Shown one piece after another: positions 26,432-33,965 of a DNA stretch of 64,000 nt; positions within the stretch are counted from its first letter, which is position 1; each line of letters begins with the position of its first letter. The stretch comes from Sphingobacteriaceae bacterium (lineage in GTDB: Bacteria; Bacteroidota; Bacteroidia; Sphingobacteriales; Sphingobacteriaceae). The notes under the pieces were generated by a model. It ran no database searches. It saw only the letters and a list, made by a program, of their open reading frames with translations, and was not told the DNA's origin. Location: positions 248,001 to 312,000 of the forward strand of contig JAGIAD010000001.1 of the NCBI GenBank assembly GCA_017745075.1. Reading direction: 5' to 3'. A program made the position numbers and the translations under genes.

Positions 26432-27112
26432 ATGTCTGCAGCATTAGAACCAGGTTGGTTAGCCGTTTTAGAGGAAGAATTTGAAAAAGACTACATGAAA
26501 AGCCTGAAGTCTTTTTTACTGGAAGAGAAAAACAAGGGTGTAACGGTTTATCCAAAGGGTGCAGATATTTTTAATGCATTAAACACTACCCCTTTTGACA
26601 AAGTTAAGGTGGTAATATTGGGCCAGGATCCTTATCATGGTGCAGGTCAGGCACATGGATTATCGTTTTCAGTACAACGTGGAGTGGCAGTTCCACCTTC
26701 ATTAAAAAATATTTACAAAGAATTAGAAAGCGATATTGAGGGTTTTAAAACACCCAATCACGGTCATTTAACCCACTGGGCAGAACAGGGTGTATTGTTG
26801 CTGAATGCGACATTAACGGTACGTGCTTCGGAAGCCGGATCGCACCAAAACCGGGGCTGGGAAATTTTTACAGATGAAATTATTAAAGCTTTGTCTCAAA
26901 AACGGGAGCACATTGTTTTCTTATTGTGGGGTAAATATGCGCAGCAAAAGGCAGCATTAATTGATCAAAAAAAGCATTATGTACTTACGGCAGCCCATCC
27001 GTCGCCATTCTCTGCCTATAATGGTTTTTTTGGGTCCAAACACTTTTCTAAAGCTAATCAGCTTTTGGTGCAGAACAACTTAAAACCCATCGACTGGAAC
27101 CTGCCGGCATAA
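26432..27112 (+). CDS. ung: Uracil-DNA glycosylase
   Basis: A 226-residue family 1 UDG that removes uracil from DNA. The water-activating loop is [19 protein letters not shown], with catalytic Asp66. The C-terminal catalytic/minor-groove loop is [19 protein letters not shown], and [17 protein letters not shown] supplies the Pro-rich/Asn recognition strand. Length is typical. Its stop overlaps the start of the next gene (TAATG), so translation is coupled. Confidence 0.98.
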   Translation: MSAALEPGWLAVLEEEFEKDYMKSLKSFLLEEKNKGVTVYPKGADIFNALNTTPFDKVKVVILGQDPYHGAGQAHGLSFSVQRGVAVPPSLKNIYKELESDIEGFKTPNHGHLTHWAEQGVLLLNATLTVRASEAGSHQNRGWEIFTDEIIKALSQKREHIVFLLWGKYAQQKAALIDQKKHYVLTAAHPSPFSAYNGFFGSKHFSKANQLLVQNNLKPIDWNLPA

Positions 27113-27774
27113 TGAATACTTACTTTATCAGTGGTTTAGGTGCCGATAAAAGGCTTTTTTCAAAGCTTAAACTTGATGAAAAAATCAATATCATCCATAT
27201 AGATTGGATCAACCCGGTTGAAAATGAATCACTGGCCGCTTATGCTGAAAGGTTAAGCAAAGTTATAGACAGTTCCCAACCTTTTGCTTTGGTTGGCGTT
27301 TCTTTTGGCGGAATGATTGCGGTAGAAATAGCGAAGGTTCTGAAACCTGTTACTACCGTTATTATTTCAAGCACCATGTTAAGTGCTCATCTACCTGCTA
27401 TATACCGCTTTGCAGGAAAACTTCGCTTATTAAAACTTATTCCGGCAAAGCTTTTGAAATCATCGAACAAACTCACCCAGAATTATTATTTCGGCACACG
27501 ATCAGACAGTGAGAAAATATTGCTGGGCAAAATTATTAAAGATACAGATCCCTATTTTTTGAAGTGGGCCATAGGAAGCATATTAAGCTGGGAGAATAAG
27601 ATTAAACCGGAAAGAATTTTTCACATCCATGGTACGAATGACAAAATCCTCTATTCTAAAAAGTCAAAACCCGATTTCGTGATCCAAAAAGGAACACACT
27701 TTATGGTTTACCAAAATGCCAGGGAAATCTCGGGAATTATTGATAAAATGATAATGAATAATGGAATCGAGTAA
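27112..27774 (+). CDS. Alpha/beta hydrolase
   Basis: A 220-residue short alpha/beta hydrolase without a lid. It opens NTYFISGLGADKRLFSKL, an oxyanion-hole-like G-L-G-A-D, and has the nucleophile elbow VGVSFGGMIAVE (Ser in G-V-S-F-G). The late aspartate/histidine region is HIHGTNDKILYS...GTHFMVYQNA. The substrate is unknown. It is coupled to ung by a 1-nt overlap, a link probably of convenience and not function. Confidence 0.88.
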   Translation: MNTYFISGLGADKRLFSKLKLDEKINIIHIDWINPVENESLAAYAERLSKVIDSSQPFALVGVSFGGMIAVEIAKVLKPVTTVIISSTMLSAHLPAIYRFAGKLRLLKLIPAKLLKSSNKLTQNYYFGTRSDSEKILLGKIIKDTDPYFLKWAIGSILSWENKIKPERIFHIHGTNDKILYSKKSKPDFVIQKGTHFMVYQNAREISGIIDKMIMNNGIE

Positions 27775-27878
27775 TTTTACTCAATAAGTCATCCTTAATT
27801 ATTTCAGGATTGGACTTGCTACCTTTATAGTAAAAAGAACGCTTAAATAAATACTAACTACAGTTTTATATAAACGGT

Positions 27879-27962
27879 CGTCATCTCGACTGAAGCGTAG
27901 CGAAATGGAGAGATCTATCTAAACAGATTTCTCGACTGCGTTGCACTCCGCTCGAAATGACG
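27879..27962. repeat. Dispersed cgtcatctcgac-type palindromic repeat
   Basis: It runs from CGTCATCTCGAC to CTCGAAATGACG, so the ends are imperfectly complementary. Related sequence occurs at 54123-54262, at 57455-57490 (inverted, truncated) and more weakly at 58889-59040. It lies between convergent genes and is non-coding. Confidence 0.75.
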
Positions 27963-28010
27963 GCCTGGCGTGGCTTATCATCGCAACATAGTATATTAAA
28001 ATACTTAAGT

Positions 28011-28481
28011 CTAATATTCTAACGGCACAATAGGCTCTTTCTTGGTAGTCGACATGATCATCATCGTCTGGAAAGTTTTAACCACCGAAATTTTACTGAT
28101 CTTATCCATAATCAACCTTTCGTAGGCCTTAATATCTTTCACATAAACTTTTAACAGAAAGTCTGCCTGTCCGGTTACGTGATGGCACTCCGTAATTTCC
28201 TTAATCTGGTTTACCTCATCCAAAAAGATCTGGATGGTATTGTTTTTATGAAAATCGAGTTGGATCTGGATAAAAGTCTTAATCCCTAACCCCAGTTTTT
28301 CTTCGTCCACCAAAGCATGATAACTTTTGATGTATCCTGCCATTTCCAGTTTGCGTACGCGCTCTAATGTTGGAGCAGGCGACAAACCTATTTCTTGGGA
28401 CAAAAGCAAATTGGTGATTCTTCCGTTTTCTTGAAGTATTCTTAAAATTTTAAAGTCAATTTTATCTAATTCAGATGCCAT
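28011..28481 (-). CDS. Lrp/AsnC-family transcriptional regulator
   Basis: A 156-residue regulator: HTH LDKIDFKILRILQENGRITN with LSPAPTLERVRKLE, then the RAM domain (EITECHHVTGQADFLLKVYV). It is a distinct paralogue from the one at 6831-7310 (different HTH recognition sequence). It diverges from the DtxR-type gene, with a 127-bp shared upstream region, so regulation of both promoters from that space is possible. The ligand is unknown. Confidence 0.93.
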   Translation of the reverse strand: MASELDKIDFKILRILQENGRITNLLLSQEIGLSPAPTLERVRKLEMAGYIKSYHALVDEEKLGLGIKTFIQIQLDFHKNNTIQIFLDEVNQIKEITECHHVTGQADFLLKVYVKDIKAYERLIMDKISKISVVKTFQTMMIMSTTKKEPIVPLEY

Positions 28482-28566
28482 AGGATGTTAAAGGTATTTG
28501 AGATTACAAACATAACCAAATTATATTCTAAATTTTAACATAATTTATCATATATATTTTAAATAA

Positions 28567-28592
28567 AAATTTTTAGATTTACCTAAAAATTT
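28567..28592. promoter_or_regulatory. Candidate DtxR/MntR-type operator
   Basis: A perfect 10-bp inverted repeat, AAATTTTTAG - 6-nt spacer - CTAAAAATTT, 16 bp upstream of the ATG at 28609. The core TTTAGATTTACCTAAA resembles the TTAGG...CCTAA half-site pattern of DtxR/SirR-family boxes. It lies where an autoregulator would block transcription. Confidence 0.65.
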
Positions 28593-28608
28593 AATTAGAT
28601 AAATATAA

Positions 28609-29271
28609 ATGCAAAGTTATACGGAAGAGAACTATCTGAAGACTATTTATCATCTCGCAGAGAAAACAACCAATGTTCAAACCAATGCTATTGCCGAGCA
28701 GATGCAAACCAAACCTGCATCAGTTACCGACATGATCAAAAAATTAGCAGAAAAAGGTTTGGTCGATTATATAAAATACCAGGGTGTAACCTTAACAGAG
28801 GCCGGAAAAAATACAGCGGTTGATATTGTACGTAAGCACAGGTTATGGGAAGTTTTTTTGGTAAATAAATTAAACTTTAAATGGGATGAAGTACATGATG
28901 TAGCTGAAGAGTTAGAACATATTAAATCAATTGAGTTGATTGAAAGATTGGATGAGTTTTTAGGTTTCCCGAAAGCAGATCCCCATGGCGATCCGATCCC
29001 CGATAAAAACGGAAGATTTGCCAAAACCCAGTTTATTAAACTGATCGAATTAAAAATAGGCGATTCCGGTACCATTACGGGCGTTAGCCAGCATAGCTCG
29101 GCATTTTTAAAGCATTTAGAAAAGCTGGGGCTTACATTGGGCAAACAGATCCAGATCAGTGATATTACCGATTTCGATGGTTCAGTAGAAATCAAATTAT
29201 CCGACAAACAGATAAATATAAGCAGAGAAGTTGCAAAACACATTTTAATCAGCAGTAATGGCAAAAACTGA
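28609..29271 (+). CDS. DtxR/MntR-family metal-dependent repressor
   Basis: A 220-residue regulator. The winged helix is SYTEENYLKTIYHLAEKTTN, with NAIAEQMQTKPASVTDMIKK as recognition helix. The metal-binding dimerisation domain has VRKHRLWEVFLVNKLNFKWD, VHDVAEELEHIKS and the DPHGDPIPDKNG segment (acidic/His ligands). The C-terminal SH3/FeoA-like domain follows (IGDSGTITGVSQHSSAFLKH). It overlaps the Nramp transporter start by 14 bp, so manganese or iron sensing and uptake are coupled. Confidence 0.93.
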   Translation: MQSYTEENYLKTIYHLAEKTTNVQTNAIAEQMQTKPASVTDMIKKLAEKGLVDYIKYQGVTLTEAGKNTAVDIVRKHRLWEVFLVNKLNFKWDEVHDVAEELEHIKSIELIERLDEFLGFPKADPHGDPIPDKNGRFAKTQFIKLIELKIGDSGTITGVSQHSSAFLKHLEKLGLTLGKQIQISDITDFDGSVEIKLSDKQINISREVAKHILISSNGKN

Positions 29272-31123
29272 ATCGTTAAGTGAAGTACATCAGAGTGTAA
29301 ATACAGATAAACGTAAGGGCTGGAGAAAGATTTTGGCATTCATCGGTCCGGCCTATTTAATCAGTGTAGGCTATATGGATCCGGGTAATTGGGCTACCGA
29401 CCTCGCCGGTGGCAGTAAATTCGGATACCAATTGATTTGGGTTTTACTCATGTCGAACCTCATTGCATTGCTCTTACAATCGTTAAGTGCCCGTTTGGGC
29501 ATTGTACGCGGACTAGATTTAGCCCAGGCTTCAAAACAGGCTTATCCGCGCTGGGCAAACATTCCATTGTTCGCATTGGCACAAACAGCCATTATTGCCT
29601 GCGACCTGGCCGAAATCATTGGGATGGCCATCGGTTTACAGCTTTTGTTTGGGTTACCGCTAATCTGGGGCATATCCATTACCATTTTCGATACCATTTT
29701 ACTACTTTTCTTATTAAACAAGGGAATGCGGGCCATGGAAGGCTTTATTGTTTCGATGGTATTTATCGTTGGGATTTCCTTTTTGGTCGAAATGTTTATT
29801 GTTGAGCCTTCTTTAAAAGAAATCGCAAAAGGATTTGAGCCTTCTATATTAAATGGTGATGCACTTTATATTGCCATCGGGATTATCGGGGCAACTGTGA
29901 TGCCCCACAACCTGTACCTCCATTCATCCCTGGTACAGACGAGGAAGATTGAAAGGAGCAACAAAGGGATAAAAGAAGCTTTAAAATTCAACCTGATTGA
30001 TACCACTGTGGCCCTAAACCTGGCGTTTTTTGTTAACGCGGCCATATTGATCCTTGCTGCCGCAGCTTTCTATAAAAATGGCCTGCACGAAGTGGCCGAA
30101 ATTCAGGATGCACACAAACTACTTTCGAATATTTTTGGCCATGTAGCCCCAACCCTGTTTGCCATTGCACTAATTGCTGCCGGACAAAGTTCTACAGTAA
30201 CAGGGACCTTAGCAGGACAGATTATTATGGAAGGTCATATCAATTTAAGAATTCAACCCTGGTTGCGCCGCTTAATTACCCGTTTATTGGCTGTTATCCC
30301 TGCATTTTTTACCATTCTGCATTATGGAGACGATGCCCTTGGCGGATTATTGGTTTTAAGTCAGGTGGTTTTAAGTTTGCAGTTGGGTTTTGCCATTATC
30401 CCGCTGATCCATTTTACATCAGATAAAAAACTGATGAAAGATTTCGCGATCAAACCATGGGTAAAGGTATTGGCCTGGGCAAGTGCCATCACCATTATTG
30501 CACTTAATGTAAAACTAGTTATTGAAGAAGTAAGCAGTTGGGCAAAAGAAGCAAACAACTGGTGGATTTACGTCATTGTGGCGCCTGCACTGATCCTGAT
30601 TGTACTGCTATTGCTTTATGTTTTTTTCCATCCTTTATTAGAGCGGAAAAGGGAGACCTGGCGGCAGCTTGTACCTCATGGAAATGCCCTGGATATCGGT
30701 AAAATCGATAAAATCAATTATAAACGCATCGGTATTGCTGTCGATTTTTCTAAAAACGATAAAAATACCATCCGCCATGCCTTAATCCAGGGTGGTAAAG
30801 ATGCACATTATTACCTGATCCATGTGGTAGAAACTGCTGCTGCACGCTACCTTGGGAAGGATGTAATGGACCACGAGACGAAAAGCGATGCCGAAAACCT
30901 CGAAAAATACCGTGCCAATCTGGAAGATCTGGGTTACGATTCCACCCCTTTCATCGGATTTGGAAGTACGGGCAAAGCCATTGCCGAAATCAGCAATAAC
31001 CATGAAATAGAGCTTCTTGTTATGGGTGCACATGGGCATAAGGGTTTAAAAGACCTTATATTCGGCACTACAGTAGATTCGGTTAGGCACAAAGTAAATA
31101 TCCCTGTATTGATTATCAGGTAG
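29258..31123 (+). CDS. mntH: Nramp-family Mn2+/Fe2+ transporter with C-terminal universal stress domain
   Basis: A 621-residue fusion. Residues 1-450 form an Nramp transporter with about 11-12 membrane helices. The metal-site motifs are present: SVGYMDPGNWATD (D-P-G-N) and ATVMPHNLYLHSSLVQTRK (M-P-H-N). Residues about 489-621 are a UspA domain: IGIAVDFSKNDKNTIRHAL at its start and the nucleotide-binding loop VMGAHGHKGLKDLIFGTT with the G-x2-G-x9-G-(S/T) layout. A cytosolic ATP-binding Usp tail would let nucleotide status act on uptake, which is an inference. It is cotranscribed with the DtxR-type repressor. Confidence 0.93.
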   Translation: MAKTESLSEVHQSVNTDKRKGWRKILAFIGPAYLISVGYMDPGNWATDLAGGSKFGYQLIWVLLMSNLIALLLQSLSARLGIVRGLDLAQASKQAYPRWANIPLFALAQTAIIACDLAEIIGMAIGLQLLFGLPLIWGISITIFDTILLLFLLNKGMRAMEGFIVSMVFIVGISFLVEMFIVEPSLKEIAKGFEPSILNGDALYIAIGIIGATVMPHNLYLHSSLVQTRKIERSNKGIKEALKFNLIDTTVALNLAFFVNAAILILAAAAFYKNGLHEVAEIQDAHKLLSNIFGHVAPTLFAIALIAAGQSSTVTGTLAGQIIMEGHINLRIQPWLRRLITRLLAVIPAFFTILHYGDDALGGLLVLSQVVLSLQLGFAIIPLIHFTSDKKLMKDFAIKPWVKVLAWASAITIIALNVKLVIEEVSSWAKEANNWWIYVIVAPALILIVLLLLYVFFHPLLERKRETWRQLVPHGNALDIGKIDKINYKRIGIAVDFSKNDKNTIRHALIQGGKDAHYYLIHVVETAAARYLGKDVMDHETKSDAENLEKYRANLEDLGYDSTPFIGFGSTGKAIAEISNNHEIELLVMGAHGHKGLKDLIFGTTVDSVRHKVNIPVLIIR

Positions 31124-31205
31124 GCTTATTCAGCTATAAATTATAATTAACTATAGGTAAAAAGGATGAACGCTACGGTGCTTGGTGTAAATCTGCAGTG
31201 AAAGA

Positions 31206-31685
31206 TTATTTATTCACCACCTTCGTGAGCTTATTGATCGCCCCATCGCCCGATTGGTACATTAATAATTTACCTGCCGGAGAGTATAAATACATGGAAG
31301 GGTATTGTTTTGGTAAGAAGGTTGGAATAAACATTCGTTTTTTATCCTGTAATACCAATACGTTAGGTTTTGCATTTAAACCTTTGGCATAAGAATCGAA
31401 AAACTGTGGGATGATATAACCTTCATCCATGGTAATCATATAAATATTTACATCCTTAAATTTTGCATAATTAGCATTCAGGATTTTGCTTTCGCGCTGG
31501 CAATGCTCGCAGGTACAATCGAATAATATAAAAAGATTCTTTTTGCCTTGTTTAATATCGGTATTGGAAAAAGCTTTCCCGTCCAAGCGGTAAAAAGTAA
31601 ACTGGGGTAACAAAGTTGGCTGCTGTGCTTTTACCTGGAAAGTAAGGGCTAATAATAAGATTAAAAATAGGTTTCTGAACTTCAT
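31206..31685 (-). CDS. Exported thioredoxin-like/redoxin protein
   Basis: A 159-residue protein with a signal peptide (MKFRNLFLILLLALTFQVKAQ). It has a TlpA/AhpC-like fold with active site CEHC in LFDCTCEHCQRESKIL, and a third Cys nearby (D-C-T-C). The cis-Pro loop QYPSMYLYSPAGKLL follows. It is likely a periplasmic thiol-disulfide protein. Unlike the gene at 25718 it keeps both catalytic cysteines. Confidence 0.85.
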   Translation of the reverse strand: MKFRNLFLILLLALTFQVKAQQPTLLPQFTFYRLDGKAFSNTDIKQGKKNLFILFDCTCEHCQRESKILNANYAKFKDVNIYMITMDEGYIIPQFFDSYAKGLNAKPNVLVLQDKKRMFIPTFLPKQYPSMYLYSPAGKLLMYQSGDGAINKLTKVVNK

Positions 31686-31784
31686 TTTAGGTATTTTATG
31701 TCCAAACTTAATTGAATAAATACGAACTTAATAATATATCCCTAGCTTTTACAAACCAATGAACATTTTTATCCAAGAGAAGTC

Positions 31785-32460
31785 AAGTTTAAATGTGCAC
31801 ATTACCAGGAAACCTGACTTTCCTTCAATGCAAGTATCATAATTAGAAAATGAAAGCCAGTTTTCTATGGCTGCTGCAGTCCTGCCATCCGCTTTACTCC
31901 GTTGCACTGCGTGTTCGCTCCTGTCGGGTTTAAGGAACAAGGGCCTTGTAGGCTGATGAAAGGTTTGCTCACTTGCACCGGCCCATGTTAAATAAACCCG
32001 ATTGCCGCGAAAACCAAAAGCTTTTTCTGCTTTTGTTGAAGAAAAAAGCGGGACTAAAGAAGCCAAAAGCGCCTGTCTGTACATTTCCAAGTATCAAAGA
32101 TGTTAAGTTTGAATACGCACATTACCAGGAAACCTGACTTTCCTTCAATGCAGGCATCAAAATTAGAAAATGAAAGCCAGTTTTCTATGGCAGCTGCAGC
32201 CCCGCCATCCGCTTTACTCCGTTGCACTGCGTGTTCGCTCCTGTCGGGTTTAAGGAACAAGGGGCTTGTAAGCTTATGAAAGGTTTGTTTCCTTGCACCG
32301 GCCTAAGTTAAATAAACCCGATTGCCGCGAAAACCAAAAGCTTTTTCTGCTTTTGTTGCAGCAAAAAGCGGGACTAAAGAAGCCAAGAGAACCTGTCTGT
32401 ACATTTCCAAATATCAAAGATGTTAACTTTAAATATGCACATTACCAAGAAACCTGACTT
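31785..32460. repeat. Tandem 320-bp repeat (two full units and a partial third)
   Basis: Units start at 31785, 32105 and 32425, exactly 320 bp apart. The third breaks off after about 36 bp. The two full units are highly similar, and differences are scattered substitutions. Each unit holds two members of one palindromic element facing each other: a minus-strand copy ending CTGTCGGGTTTAAGGAAC and a plus-strand copy running from AAACCCGATTGCCGCG to AAGCGGGACTAAAG. Frames read through these units are repeat-derived and not considered genes. The array fills the gap before smpB. Confidence 0.9.
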
Positions 32461-32580
32461 CTTTAGCTATACAATTAAATTAAAACTAAATTATCACACC
32501 AATTTTTAGGATATTTGCAGCCCAATATTATATTTTGTATACAAATGTATATATTACCATAACATACACTTTATTAAATT

Positions 32581-33030
32581 TTGAAAAACGACATCAATAT
32601 AAAAAACAAAAGAGCCTACTTCGATTACAATCTGATTGATAAGTATGTAGCCGGTATTGCCCTTTTAGGAACGGAAATAAAAGCGATCAGACAAGGAAAA
32701 GCCAACATGACCGATGCATTCTGCACGTTTATTGGTGGCATCCTTTACGTGCGTAACCTGCATGTTTCTGAATACAGCCATAGTTCATTTTACCATCACG
32801 ATATTAAACGCGACCGCGCTTTATTGCTGCAAAAGAAAGAACTTAGGAAACTGAAAGTAAAGGGAGAAGAAAAAGGTTATACCATTGTTCCTCTACGCAT
32901 TTTTATCAATGAAAGAGGTTTCGCTAAAATGGAGATTGCCTTAGCACAGGGTAAAAAAGAATTCGACAAACGCGATAGCATAAAGGATAGAGATACAAAA
33001 CGTGAGTTGGATAGGGCGATGAAGCGATAG
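32581..33030 (+). CDS. smpB: SsrA-binding protein SmpB
   Basis: A 149-residue partner of tmRNA in rescue of stalled ribosomes. It has the conserved NKRAYFDYNLIDKYVAGI start, LLGTEIKAIRQGKANMTDAF, and a basic tail ending in KDRDTKRELDRAMKR, which enters the mRNA channel. The start is TTG at 32581, since no in-frame ATG exists near it. An A+T-rich region precedes it, after the repeat array. No tmRNA gene is seen nearby. Confidence 0.95.
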   Translation: MKNDINIKNKRAYFDYNLIDKYVAGIALLGTEIKAIRQGKANMTDAFCTFIGGILYVRNLHVSEYSHSSFYHHDIKRDRALLLQKKELRKLKVKGEEKGYTIVPLRIFINERGFAKMEIALAQGKKEFDKRDSIKDRDTKRELDRAMKR

Positions 33031-33053
33031 GTTAGTTTGAAGTTGAGGGTTTA

Positions 33054-33110
33054 GAGTTTGGAGGTATTTATCCCAAGTAGAATTTACTCAAAACTCCGAC
33101 CTCCAAACTC
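33054..33110. terminator. Long-armed hairpin between convergent smpB and pcm
   Basis: A perfect 12-bp inverted repeat, GAGTTTGGAGGT / ACCTCCAAACTC, with a 33-nt loop, sits between the two stop codons. Outer bases (GTTGAG / CTCAAT-like) could extend it. No T tract, so it may be a bidirectional mRNA-end structure rather than a strict terminator. Confidence 0.5.
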
Positions 33111-33119
33111 ACAACTCAA

Positions 33120-33776
33120 TTACCATGCTTGATCACCTACTAAAGGTACAAACCTAAACGTATCGAGTACAATTTTTTCGTAATCTGTTTCGCTTACACG
33201 GATAACCGTGACCATTTTCTGGGTTTTTTCGTCGCCCACAGGAATGACCAGGATACCACCAATTTTTAATTGTTTCAATAAAATTTCGGGTACCAAAGGT
33301 GCACCGGCTGTTACAATAATTTTATCGTAAGGGGCATGGGCAGCAATTCCTTTTGAGCCATCTCCATAATAAAAAGTAGGTCTGTAGCCCATTCCGGGTA
33401 AAACCTGGATAGTCCTGTTATAAATATTCTCCTGCCTCTCTATGGTAAAAACATTTGCACCCAATTCCATTAAGATACAGGTCTGGTAGCCCGAACCGGT
33501 GCCGATTTCGAGTACTTTATCGCCTTTTTTAATGTGCAACAGTTCGCTTTGGTATGCAACGGTATAAGGCTGAGATATGGTTTGTCCGTCACCTATCGGG
33601 AAAGCAATATCTTTATAAGCCTGGCTCCAAAAAGTTTCGTCAAAAAAGAAATGCCTCGGAACTTTTCCGATAGCTTTCAACACACTTTCATCTTCAATCC
33701 CACGAGACCTTAACAGTTCTACCAGTTTCTTTCTCGCCCCACGCTCCCGGTAATTATCAACAAATTTGTACGCCAT
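33120..33776 (-). CDS. pcm: Protein-L-isoaspartate O-methyltransferase
   Basis: A 218-residue SAM enzyme that repairs isoaspartyl residues. Motifs: GDGQTISQPYTVAYQSELL (family hallmark), motif I VLEIGTGSGYQTCIL, ERQENIYNRT and the VTAGAPLVPEILLKQLKIGG segment. ATG 33776 gives the usual N terminus. A longer frame begins 36 bp upstream with a basic, non-conserved head. The 190-bp gap from priA contains low-complexity gaatgagtgaat-type sequence. Confidence 0.95.
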   Translation of the reverse strand: MAYKFVDNYRERGARKKLVELLRSRGIEDESVLKAIGKVPRHFFFDETFWSQAYKDIAFPIGDGQTISQPYTVAYQSELLHIKKGDKVLEIGTGSGYQTCILMELGANVFTIERQENIYNRTIQVLPGMGYRPTFYYGDGSKGIAAHAPYDKIIVTAGAPLVPEILLKQLKIGGILVIPVGDEKTQKMVTVIRVSETDYEKIVLDTFRFVPLVGDQAW

Positions 33777-33965
33777 GAAACCAAAATTAACGTTTCTTAA
33801 ACGGCGATACAAGCATATAATGAGTGAATGAGTGAATTATTGAATGGATTACCTGAATTAGAGAATGATACATTATCCACATCAGTTAAGGATTGAATGA
33901 GCGGATGAAAGAAATGGCAGAATAAACTACCCCAATCATTCAAAACTTAATCATTCAATCATTTC

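Noticed and set aside
28482..28608. A manganese or other riboswitch before the DtxR-type gene
   Set aside because: The perfect dyad sits too near the ATG and looks like a protein operator; no riboswitch core was seen.
31749..32260. Two overlapping minus-strand frames with similar peptides (KPDRSEHAVQRSKADG)
   Set aside because: They are translations of the tandem palindromic repeats, without a start signal or conserved domain, and are best treated as repeat artefacts.
32461..32580. tmRNA gene next to smpB
   Set aside because: No tRNA-like ends, no tag-peptide frame and no CCA-type end could be found in the gap.
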